From positions 811,648 to 875,647 of the forward strand of contig NW_019091399.1 in NCBI RefSeq assembly GCF_001949145.1: 64,000 bases of DNA, given 5' to 3'. Made by a program: the position numbers and the translations under genes. The stretch is from Acanthaster planci (Eukaryota; Echinodermata; Asteroidea; Valvatida; Acanthasteridae). The notes under the pieces were generated by a model. It was not told the DNA's origin. It worked only from the letters and a program-made list of their open reading frames with translations, and searched no databases. Every line of letters begins with the position of its first letter. Within the stretch, counting starts at the first letter, position 1. Below are positions 55,401-64,000 of this stretch, piece after piece.

Positions 55401-58307
55401 ACTATTAATAGCACGCTTCACGTAGAAGCAGAACATGTACTTCGTACCGGTAAGTGGTTGGATCGAGTGCATGACTGATGATTGCTGAGACTGGTGGAGC
55501 TTAGATTACATAAACTGTGCATGAACGTAACCCAAAAAAGACCTATCCACACCTTACATTGGTTTATTTACAAACCTGCGGTAGTCGGGAAGCCATCTCC
55601 AGACCCAAGCTGCCGCCAAAAGACATGCCTAAAATGCCAATTCTGTCTGAAGGCACGAAGGGCTTAGACGATAGCCAGGCAGTTGCCTCCTGTATAAGAC
55701 ACGAGACATGGAGAGCTGAGTCAGCTGTCTTGCGACAGAGCTGAGAACGCACAGGCAAGGGCAGGGTTACAGCCCTGAATAAAATTATAAATTGGGTACT
55801 AAATGGGATGAAATAACCCCAACATTACTCTGTTTTACAATTACGCTGGGTACAAAATTAAACGAAAAGAAATTGAAAACAAAATGAAAGATGGAATATA
55901 AAGCTTTGAATTAATCTCGATGCACATTAGTGAGTCTCTTACAACATACTCGCTGGTTCACGAACAACTACGAAATGCACGGGTTATGGGAGCGTCGCTA
56001 CCAGCCAAACCGACACTCCTGACCACCCTGGGTATGCCCAGCCGATGGGGGAAGCTTCTGCTTCGGGCGGATACATTGCTTTCTCATGGATTTCTACCAA
56101 CCAATGTTATACACAGAGGACACATGCTCGGGAATTTCCCACTAAGGTGGAAGGGTTTGACTCATGTCTTGTCTGGCTGGTTACATAATCGACGTTTCAA
56201 CTTTTGGGGTGGGGGTGGGGATGGATGGAAGTACAAGAGAAAACTCAAGAGAAGTCAAAGAATTAATGACATTGCATCAATACTCTGACATGTGTTTGAC
56301 AAAATAAGAAGACTTGCTTTATCAAGCCGGCTGATTTTCTTTTCATGCATTTAAATGTAACATATTCAAAAATTACTAGTTAACTTTTTACAGGTAATAC
56401 CTCAAAATATTCAAACTCAAGATATGTGTAAGACCGAGGGAGGTCCTCGTAACTGAAGAAGGGTAAAGCTAGGACAGCAAATCCTCGGGAAGCAAGTAAA
56501 GCTGCTCGGCACTCAGTGAAGACCCCTGCCAAGCCATAGATGTCAATCACTGCCGGAAAAGGACCCGGTCCTGAAAAAGAGAAAACAGGTTCCGAGAAAA
56601 ATGAATCGTAACAAAAGATAATTCTGATGTATGGGGGAAGCTGGTCTCAACTTATCCAAAGGCGAAGGTCGCTATTTGAACAACCATTTTGTGGCCTAGA
56701 GTAATCTCTTTCCCAACCATTAGGCAGTCCACTTGGTAATGGTACCCCACTTTGGGAAAAAAATTACAGTGTATGGCACTGACTTGCCTTTAATTATATT
56801 AGAACATGTGTCCAAACACTACACCTGCTTCGCCACAGTACATAATAGTGTCAAGCAATCTGTGAAATCTTACCGCCAGGAATGCTGTCATCTCCGAGAA
56901 AAGCAAAGTTTTATATTTTTTCCAACGATTGTCCATCCTGACGATCTTTGAAAAATACAGTTCGTTCAAATACAGCCACCGTCCAGGGCTTCAACAAAAA
57001 CGTATGTGACGCTTTGAGCTATTGGAAAAGTCTATATTAACGGGTAATATAGAAACTGCCAGCACACTTCGGTAAGCCTAAACTCATTATTAACTAACGA
57101 AATAGATGCCTTTTTGTAACTAACTGTCTAAACGAGAATTTGGACTGGTTAAAAATTCAAGTCTCTTCTGAAACTTTGGAAGTTTACCTCACGTGAATAT
57201 ATCATCTCGCCATCATACTTAAGAAAATGACATGGCTCAATGGCCATTCCTTCGGAGTTCCGAACAGAAGACTTGTTTTCTCGGAAAAATCCGTTTTCGG
57301 GACATCTAATGTAGCTTTCTGTTTTTCCACTGACATTAACTCTCAAGGATGGGTAGTAAAGTGGTTTTGTTGGGCATAACGATGTGTGGACGGTTTTTGA
57401 CCGACGAACGTGCCTGTGGAGAGCAAACAATGACACGGTCGATCGTGCAAGCGTATGTACACACATGTACACGGTGCATGACATGTTTCGTACTTGAATG
57501 TGTGGTCACGCAGTGACTGTATGTGGTGACTGCCGTCACTTCACTACCCAATGAAACGTTGTTTATTAGACAAATTCTTAGCGTTGGATTGTTGAAGAGG
57601 AAACAAAAACTAGAAGTTAAATCTGCCAACCACAAGTACTACGCGAAGCCATGGAAAAATGCATTTTTGAGGGCCATAATCGGTCTGCACAGATCGATCT
57701 CACCCGTGCATTGTACAGGCACTAATCAGGAGCGTCATGTGGTCCACATGACGAGATTGCGTGGCGAGATTACACGAGCTGCACTTCGAGGGTTAAAAAT
57801 GAACAGCGTTTTTTTTCGATTTTCTCAAAGTAGTGTTCTCAAAAAATAAAAAAAAGTTCGTGGAATGATACACAAAGTAAATCGAAACCCCCCAAATCGG
57901 CCACTTTTGACAAATTGCAGTACATGTACATGCAAATCCTATATACACTGCCTTTATGATCTTATTGGTTCGGCGCCGCTCTGGTGAGCCAGTTTGAACT
58001 GGGTGCGCACTGATGTGATGTAAGAAAAATGGAAACAAAGACTTACCTTTGGGTTTGAAGAGAATTCCCCGGATTCTCCCCGAGTTGACCTTGATTCTTT
58101 CAACCTCAGTATCCTTCATGAACCATCGACTTATTTTGGTCGTCGCCAGTGGCTGTGCCGAAAGGAGCGAGGGTAACTCCAAGTGATCACCGTAGACGGC
58201 GAACATGAGCTCGACAGGAGACCTCACGTCCTGCTTCACGAAGCCGATGCCCTTCTTTTGGTCTGGACCCGGGTGCAGACTCCAGACAAGTCCCATAGGT
58301 TCTATGC
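52304..58307 (-). CDS. BAAT/acyl-CoA thioesterase family enzyme (N-terminal exon not found)
   Basis: Seven exons with consistent phases encode about 374 residues of an alpha/beta hydrolase of the BAAT/ACOT family, which hydrolyses acyl-CoA or bile acyl-CoA or transfers the acyl group to amino acids. In order they show IEPMGLVWSLHPGP, the segment RIRGILFKPKG before the hydrolase core, FPAVIDIYGLAG, SRGFAVLALPFFSYEDLP, the nucleophile elbow LGMSFGG, the acid loop GEDDQN and the catalytic His in YPGAGHLLEPP. The nucleophile is Ser, as in thioesterases; mammalian BAAT has Cys. The C-terminus is NSQL. Human BAAT also ends in SQL, a weak peroxisomal signal, so peroxisomal location is plausible. Family members are about 420 residues, so some 50-70 N-terminal residues must come from an exon upstream of 58307 that I could not locate. 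Confidence 0.88.
52842..53046 (-). CDS. BAAT/ACOT gene, Asp/His exon
   Basis: A 205-base exon (phase 0 to 1) encoding VEKSRANFLFITGEDDQN, VQKLQSHGKTNYEVLSYPG and AGHLLEPPFQP. The Asp of GEDD and the His of GAGH complete the expected triad. Confidence 0.88.
53807..53902 (-). CDS. BAAT/ACOT gene, short exon before the acid loop
   Basis: Thirty-two codons (phase 0) from TTTCAG|GATATT to CAGT|GTAAGC, encoding DIRKGYTTEEGFVMKDIF then LADVNDLPQEQLIS. The phase fits both neighbours. Confidence 0.78.
54312..54401 (-). CDS. BAAT/ACOT gene, small core exon
   Basis: Thirty codons (phase 0) between TCCTAG|ATAAAA and CCG|GTATGT: IKAVVAISSLPIIITHLTYQ, then GKKVPSAHQP. The family has xxAVVxINGS at this place. 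Confidence 0.8.
54550..54760 (-). mobile_element. Probable LINE/SINE 3' end with (TGTAA)n tail
   Basis: On the minus strand a 3'-UTR-like stretch ends GGGCCGAATAAACTATG followed by about four TGTAA units (54558-54583 on the plus strand as ATTAC/ACATT repeats). This is the layout of a LINE-mobilised tail. It lies in a BAAT/ACOT intron. Confidence 0.4.
55576..55689 (-). CDS. BAAT/ACOT gene, nucleophile elbow exon
   Basis: Exactly 38 codons (phase 0 at both ends): EATAWLSSKPFVPSDRIGI then LGMSFGGSLGLEMASRLPQ. The Ser of GMSFG is the predicted nucleophile. Confidence 0.88.
56401..56570 (-). CDS. BAAT/ACOT gene, hydrolase core exon
   Basis: A 170-base exon (phase 1 to 0) encoding GPGPFPAVIDIYGLAG, ECRAALLASRGFAVLAL and FFSYEDLPRSYTYLEFEYFE. 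These correspond to the family's IDLFGxGGG, GFAxLAL and EDLP elements. The donor is GAG|GTATTA. Confidence 0.88.
58047..58307 (-). CDS. BAAT/ACOT gene, first visible exon (N-terminal domain)
   Basis: Acceptor CTTCAG|GCATAG, donor AAG|GTAAGT, phase 1 at both ends. It encodes IEPMGLVWSLHPGPDQKK, FVKQDVRSP, and then ISRWFMKDTEVERIKVNSG before RIRGILFKPKG. The PMGLxWS stretch is a family signature. The frame stays open upstream to a Met at 58338, but a start there would omit most of the expected first domain. Confidence 0.85.
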
Positions 58308-60900
58308 CTGAAGAAGTGCATGCACTTTCATTGTACAAATGCCATTTTCCCGCCAGTCAACGTTTGCCTTCTTGGAGTGAAAAATATGAGTGAGAATTCC
58401 CTCGCAAAAGAGGGATTTTAACGATTTAGAGTGAAATCTACCTACTCTTAAAGATCAAACTTCCTGGCTCAATCGAGTCTCGATCGGAAGTGATTCGTTT
58501 TCAAATAAAGTACCATCTAAATTCAGATCTATAAGTTTTCAATCTAAATCTAGTTCTAATGGTTTCACTCTTTGAAACAAGGCGACCATTTCCATGCCTC
58601 TCAAAGTGTGCTTTCCCATTTTTGTATTTCTTCTTTCATACAATTTTCTTATTCTTCACTGTTCTTGGAAACGTACAACCACTGGCATGATAGGCGTGGG
58701 AGAGGAAACCCAATACGCATAACAATGTCTCGTATTATCACGGGCATCAGACACAAGCAAAACCAAATATCAAAGTTCTCCATCAAATGGAGGTACCAGA
58801 AAACGTGGGTGTCAGCTAGAAGGCCAACGGTCTAATTCTGGCCGCCCGTTAGATTAACGACCTTGACAAGGCTCTCTGTCCACAGATTCCAATACCGTCG
58901 ATCCAGATCTCAACTGGGCATCGTTTTTATCCAAGGATGTTTTGTTTATCTCCATGTTCGTATTCATCACAACATTTGCGGAACATCAATCAAAAACATC
59001 ATCCAGGCAGGATGAACATCATCCAGGCGGGCAGGCACTGCCTCCATTCCACGAAAAATAAAATTCTGAAGGGTAAGGCTAAGATGTCTGGTCATGGTCA
59101 TTCCTGGGATGCTATCCGGCGGGAAGGATCACACCGGTTTCCCTCGTGTACTGTGCGCAGTAGGCTTATTGAGTATCGATGGTATCGCTGGTTCACGTAC
59201 AGGTACATATATGTTTCAGAGGGAAATTATTAACTGCGCATGTCCCATATTTAGGGTCATTTGCACAGGTAATGGGGGCCACATTTTATTTTCACTTTTT
59301 GGAAATAAAAATTCATGCCCAAAATATTTTCATAGAAAGATTAGGCATTTTCGTAACGTGTTTCGTGAAAATAAAATTGAGAAGTACATGTAGTACCAGA
59401 GTGGTCAAAACTCTAGTGATTTTTGTGAAAAGTTCTTTTCGTAAGCGGCAGTTTGTTTGCGTTTTGATGCGATTTTTGAAGGCTCGAAACAAAGAATTCG
59501 AAGTTTTCGTAAAGTTTTCAAAAGTCTGCTGTGGCGGAGAAAGGTTTGAAGGTTTTAGTTGTGCTGACGGTTTTGCGCTAGGTTTTTTTCTCTTCCCAAC
59601 CGGATGCGTTTGCATATCGACCTAACTCAGCACCTATTCTGTTCTCCTGCATAATCGTACGGCCTTGCGAGCGTAAGAATTCAGTCATTTGGGAACGAAA
59701 GATGAACACAAAAGTAAAGTAAATTAACATAATGTTTAATATTGAAACCGAAGTCTATCTGTGATTATAACATTGCCAGGAAATGTTGGAATTCACGGTG
59801 TATATCCCCAGTTGTACATGTACTATATACATGTACAATTATGTCATGTATGTGTATATGTACTTGTACGTCGCGGTACGCGTGTAATAACAGGTTGGTG
59901 TGTACCGTGCACGGTATGTAGCCGGATTGGTTTTGTGCACGCACAACACGTAGATTGCGCTGCGCAGAAGTATCAAATATAACTCATGAAAGTCGAACAA
60001 ATAATCTAGCTAGAGCTGATGGCATTGTGTAGTTGAGATTCTGGCCTGTCGTATACACTGTCTCACTGTTCTGTGAAGACGTCTGGGAAAAATTGAGAAA
60101 TTTAGTGGGAAAAAGACCAAAAAACGATTGAAAATGGAAATAATATATATCATCTTTGCAACCACTTTGAAATTTCATATTTATGTAGGGAATCGTAGCT
60201 GAGTAAGGGCGCCCTCAACCTTCCAATACGCGTCAATTAACATAAAGTTTATACTTTTTAGGCACTTCCGAGCACGCGGTGTCAAGGCGGTCTCTTGGCT
60301 TTGGGGTCTCGAATGTACATGTAGAACCGTACTCTCTGCATTTTGCTTCTATTAAATGGTCGAAGCCATGCTCCTAAGTGTAGGAAGTGTCAATGCTAGA
60401 AACCTCTAGTAAGTACATGTGTACTTATCACTGTATAAACACTTCACATGATCTTCTGTCGGAGAAATTGTACGATTTACGGGGCGCAATATGGTAACTG
60501 TTTTCTGTATTACAACGTGCCATACTGCATTGGTCAGCTAGCCATGTTCCCTAATAACCTTTGACCATCCATTGTATTATTATTAATTTTTACTTACGGT
60601 GCTGTCTGGCCATTACACTACACCAACTGTTTTCATATTTAATAAATTGTAGTTCTGGAGTTAAGACATCATTTATTGTTCACGTGTTCTCCAAGTGCTC
60701 GTCCGCTTTGGCTTTAATTAGGGGACCGTTCCTCCTTCCTCCCACCGTCCAAATGGTTACATTTATGTAGCATGTCTTTTTATGATTCTGTGGTGTTTCA
60801 TTCGGAGCACATACAATTTTGCATCTATTTTTCAGAGTGTTGTGCAGTCAATTATTTCTTTTAGCTGCATTGTAATGGTACAATAATTTAACTGTAAACA
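58308..60900. other. Region upstream of the visible BAAT/ACOT exons
   Basis: The missing N-terminal exon should lie here or beyond the right edge. I searched the minus strand by eye and found no frame with the expected N-terminal domain pattern next to a donor. TACATGTA-rich stretches occur near 59810-59870. Confidence 0.4.
59814..59840. repeat. Palindromic TACATGTA hairpin
   Basis: TTGTACATGTA and TACATGTACAA are perfect inverted arms around CTATA. TACATGTA words are common through the window. Confidence 0.7.
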
Positions 60901-61159
60901 ACCGGAATACAATTGAGCGAATCGCAAAAAATGCTAGAAAAATTTTTGATTCGGAAGTGAAACATATGAACGATATTGTTGAAACAAACTATCTCACCAA
61001 ACTGCAGACTATAATTCAGGACCAAACCCATCCTCTCTATTCATCTGTACACATACTCCGATCAAGAAGATTACGAGCGCTCCCCACTCACACAAACCGG
61101 TTCAGATTTTCTTTTTTACCTAGTGCTATTCACCTCTATAATTCAAATTTCAGCAGATA
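60901..61159 (+). pseudogene. 3' end of a LINE reverse transcriptase reading frame
   Basis: The plus-strand frame reads IERIAKNARKIFDSE, TKLQTIIQDQTHPLYSS, then LRSRRLRALPTHTNRFRFSF and LPSAIHLYN before a stop. The ending (RTNRFxxSFxPxAIxLYN) is typical of CR1/L2-related LINE ORF2 C-termini. Nothing of the upstream polymerase remains. Confidence 0.65.
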
Positions 61160-61465
61160 ATTATTGCATGCATCCAATGCTTTTTAATCAGATTAGACTT
61201 TTTAAATAAATTATCTGGCATATAAGTATTTTAGATCTGCTTCGTTTATGGTTTTTTTTTAAGGTTTGGCCCTTTTAACTAAGGTTTTGTGCTGGTGTTT
61301 AATATACATTCTTTTTTACCGTCTTTGTTGTCTGATGTAAATGTTTCTGTGTTTAAATTCCTGTCTCTTGTTTTTACGTGCACATTGGGAAAAAGAATTT
61401 CCTTTTTAATTTTTTTAAAATTGTGATGAAATGAAATATTAATCGAATCTAATCCTAATCTAACC
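61160..61465 (+). mobile_element. LINE 3' untranslated region and short-repeat tail
   Basis: This AT-rich stretch follows the LINE stop codon and ends in AATCTAATCCTAATCTAA, a short-repeat tail of the kind found at LINE 3' ends. Confidence 0.45.
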
Positions 61466-61516
61466 GCCGAGCGCGGTCAAAGTCGTTCACACACGTCGAA
61501 TGGGAGTGAAACATGG

Positions 61517-61625
61517 GGCTTGTAACACTGCGGGGCAAAGTGGAAATGGGCGAAGTGGGGAGGGGCGAAGTGGAAATGGGGCGATGTGGGTATGGGGCGA
61601 AGTGATTTGGGGTAGCTACGTACGT
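61517..61625. repeat. G-rich minisatellite
   Basis: Five or so imperfect units of about 16-20 bp built on GGGGCGAAGTGGAAAT lie here. On the plus strand there are many runs of three or four G, so a G-quadruplex is conceivable. Confidence 0.65.
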
Positions 61626-61639
61626 GGAATTGGGGCGCA

Positions 61640-62716
61640 ATGACTGTAAAGCTTTTGGCCACGTCAATGGAGGTGTTCTCAAACTATTGTAAGGAGCCAC
61701 TTCTCTGTAACAAACCGCTCTATACAAAGCACAGGCCTGTGCTTTCTGCCAGTATACGGGGCCATCAGAAATGTTCAGTGAAATATCGTTGGATTGGTCA
61801 ATATACAGACCGACCTTTACAGTAACAAGTACCGTCTTTGCCAACCATGGTTTGGGAAAACTTTGGCTGGCCGTAAGTACGAGACCAAAAAAATCATGCA
61901 ATTAAAAAAAACATTAAATGATAAATATTTGCGCTATATTTGTGCATAATGATAATGACTCTCATTTCAACTATGTAGAAACAAGCAGAATTGAAGTCAC
62001 TTCTAATGGGTTTTAATTGGCAAACAAGGCACAGGTATGGCCTGCAAGATGTGCTCAAATGTGCATTTTGTTACCAAGGATGAACTATCAGCACACATGC
62101 ATTGGCCGCCCACGTAAAATGCCTCCGGTCAGTATTTACAGAGAGGAACATGTATGAAGGTTTGACCTGGCTGCGATTGGCACGAAATTCGGGCCGGATT
62201 TTCGGCTAGCCTGATTTTAGGCTGGACGCTATTTTGACGGCTGCAAGCAAACCTTCACGTAACCAGCTAGAAATTCTACGGAGGCCGATCACGGCATAGC
62301 AGAAGGAGCCCATAAACGTCCACAAACAAATTACAGAAGAAAAAAAAAGAAATGTTAAAATAAATCCTTCGCTGGAATGTATCTTAGCTATGAAACAACG
62401 TGAACAACTGAGACTCTCTTTCACCAGCAGGAAACCCAGACGGAATGTGTACGAAAAAACACAAAGCCTTCATGCAAAATGGATGAGGGCGCTAGTACAG
62501 ACAATGATGACCCCGAAATAATGCATTCGCGAACGGGTTCGCAATTTATATACTGTCAATTTCTCTTCTATTAAGGAAGTTGGAAAAACAAGAACTCGGT
62601 GATTTATAAAGAAGCATGGAATGTAATGGCAGAAATATAAAAGAGTGCCGGAAACTATTTAGAAAGCGTGGAACACGAATACACCAAAATCGAAATCGCT
62701 CTATAACATTCATGTG
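61640..62716. other. Non-coding stretch before the terminal repeats
   Basis: No gene or known element was recognised. Short open frames on both strands lack family features. Confidence 0.4.
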
Positions 62717-63132
62717 AGGAGTCAGCGCACCCGATTAGGCACAAAGACGGGGCAAATCGCTTTCTGGGCTGATGTCGGTTTTCAAACGATTTTGTACCAT
62801 CCTAGATCTCAAAAAAGTGCGATTTTCTCTTAAGTAATGTGTAGGGGGACCCCTGGGCACACTTAATTAGCGCCCCAAATGATTCGGCTGACAGGCTGTC
62901 TCAGCCCAATTGATTTCAGGAGTCAGCGCACCCGATTAGGAACAAAGACGGGGCAAATCGCTTTCTGGGCTGATGTCCGTTTTCAAACGATTTTGTTCCA
63001 TCCTAGATATCAAAAAAGTGCGATTTTCTCTTAAGTAATGTGTAGGGGGGACCCTTGGGCACACTTAATTAGCGCCCCGAATGATTCGGCTCACAGGCTG
63101 TCTCAGCCCAATTGATTTCAGGAGTCTACGCA
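62717..63132. repeat. Tandem repeat of about 201 bp (two full units and the start of a third)
   Basis: Units start at AGGAGTCAGCGCACCCGATT (62717 and 62918), and a third start is at 63120 (AGGAGTCTACGCATCCGATT). Each unit ends with GCGCCCC, ATGATTCGGCT and GGCTGTCTCAGCCCAATTGA. The two full units are about 97 percent identical by eye. Confidence 0.9.
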
Positions 63133-63199
63133 TCCGATTAGGAGCAAAGACAGAGAAAATAGGTTTCTAGGCTGAAAGTTGTACATTTTTGTATGTGAG

Positions 63200-63360
63200 T
63201 AGGAAGACAACAGCTGTCCAGTCTCCTTCAATGCAACGACTGCCTATAGGTAATGTCTGTCAACACGTAATTCGCCCGCCACCCTGTACTGTGCTGTGGC
63301 GGGAAACACTAACCTAATGGGCCAGCTGTGTTGACATGCGTTACCTATCTTTTATCGTGG
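63200..63360. repeat. Imperfect palindrome around GCCCGCCAC/GTGGCGGG
   Basis: The arms GGTAATGTCTGTCAACACGT (from 63248) and TGTGTTGACATGCGTTACC, plus the inner GCCCGCCAC and GTGGCGGG, are inverted around a short centre. It lies inside the interval flanked by inverted copies of the 201-bp repeat edge. Confidence 0.6.
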
Positions 63361-63937
63361 CCTCGGAGGAGACCGCTGTTGATTTGTAAAGTCATGACCA
63401 CTGAAACTTCAAATTTCATGAAACTCACCTATACACTTTCCTTCCCCCTTGGTACCCCCAATAGTGCATGAAAACTTAAAGTTATCAATTTTTCTGTCCA
63501 TGTTGTTGCCCCCCACTATATTATACACATATTAAAACACATTAGCCACATGCGTTGCCCTGTTTAAATCTTATTCATTGCAGCAAGCTTGCTGTAATAA
63601 TTAGGACAGTTCGACGCAATAATCATAACTCATCACCACTCTTAGAAGTTTGCTCGCAAGAGCAACAGACCGGTATCCCTTGCTATTTACTTAGCCACAT
63701 AGAAAACTTCTAATATCAACAAAACAGTCGGGGAAAAAATCATGATGGCGAACAATGTCCACTTCACTTAACCCTAAACGCGACAGTATACCTTGCAAAA
63801 GCGAGTCATCAGTAATTAATTAACAGAATTACAAGCAGACACTCCAAAATAAATAAACAAGCCCTTGCGTCGCCGAGTGGCAGCTAAACTTCCGATCTAC
63901 CAAAAACACAACAGTACAGGTCTCAAGAGAAAAAAGT

Positions 63938-64000
63938 GCGTAGACTCCTGAAATCAATTGGGCTGAGACAGCCTGTGAGCCGAATCATTCGGGGCGCTAA
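63938..64000. repeat. Inverted copy of the 201-bp repeat edge
   Basis: The last 63 bases are the reverse complement of 63071-63132 (TTAGCGCCCC to GAGTCTACGCA). The pair encloses about 805 bp, so this may be the inner boundary of long terminal inverted repeats of a DNA transposon whose right arm is cut by the window. Confidence 0.8.

Noticed and set aside
59179-59625. Overlapping open frames on both strands
   Set aside because: Low-complexity AAA/TTT codons on both strands. Did not match the missing BAAT/ACOT N-terminus.
62717-63132. CRISPR-like spaced repeats
   Set aside because: Units are contiguous at about 201 bp with no spacers, and the host is eukaryotic.
1-64000. Amphioxus origin
   Set aside because: Not excluded, but the AT content and AGGCCT/TACATGTA words seemed closer to echinoderm or hemichordate DNA. 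Left as low-confidence inference.

Overview
This window looks like animal nuclear DNA. It is AT-rich, its coding exons are short with canonical GT/AG borders, and it carries many degenerate transposon remnants, minisatellites and two runs of N. TACATGTA-type words and AGGCCT words recur throughout. Together with a BAAT/ACOT-family gene they make a marine deuterostome (an echinoderm such as a sea star or sea urchin, or a hemichordate) my best guess. The phylum is an inference and is not shown directly.

Two tandem copies of one gene, both on the minus strand, fill most of the first 43 kb. Copy A runs from 13621 down to the left edge, where it is cut inside exon 15. Copy B runs from 42663 to 21808 and appears complete with 18 coding exons, about 1,650 codons. 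I rebuilt both by matching splice sites, intron phases and copy-to-copy similarity. The product has a signal peptide, eight repeats of about 150-200 residues that resemble the lamin-tail/LTD fold of secreted bacterial proteins (INE-x(n)-FVELYDGG near the start, GAVALY and LVDAVVYG later, then SLSRC-x(~20)-PGxxNxC), a membrane-proximal region, one transmembrane helix and a short acidic tail with a tyrosine. I do not recognise it as a named gene. Fourteen exons can be paired completely between the copies and thirteen match well in frame. Copy B exon 5 has one extra base that shifts the frame, and its exon 16/17 junction does not agree in phase.

The introns record insertions made after the duplication. 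A 314-bp inverted-repeat element with a 5-bp target duplication lies in copy A intron 2. A degenerate 2.0-kb non-LTR retrotransposon with a 7-bp target duplication lies in copy B intron 14.

From 13.6 to 21.5 kb and from 42.7 to 52.3 kb there are no convincing host genes. These stretches hold a 35-bp minisatellite beside an assembly gap, short inverted-repeat elements, a degenerate Ty3-type integrase remnant, and a dispersed repeat shared by 17.6-19.4 kb and 48.4-49.5 kb.

From 58.3 down to 52.3 kb on the minus strand are seven exons of a BAAT/acyl-CoA thioesterase family enzyme. It has a Ser nucleophile elbow, Asp and His, and a C-terminal Ser-Gln-Leu that could be a peroxisomal signal. Its N-terminal exon was not found. 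The right end, 60.9-64.0 kb, carries a LINE 3' remnant, a G-rich minisatellite, and a roughly 201-bp tandem repeat whose last segment returns inverted at the window edge.
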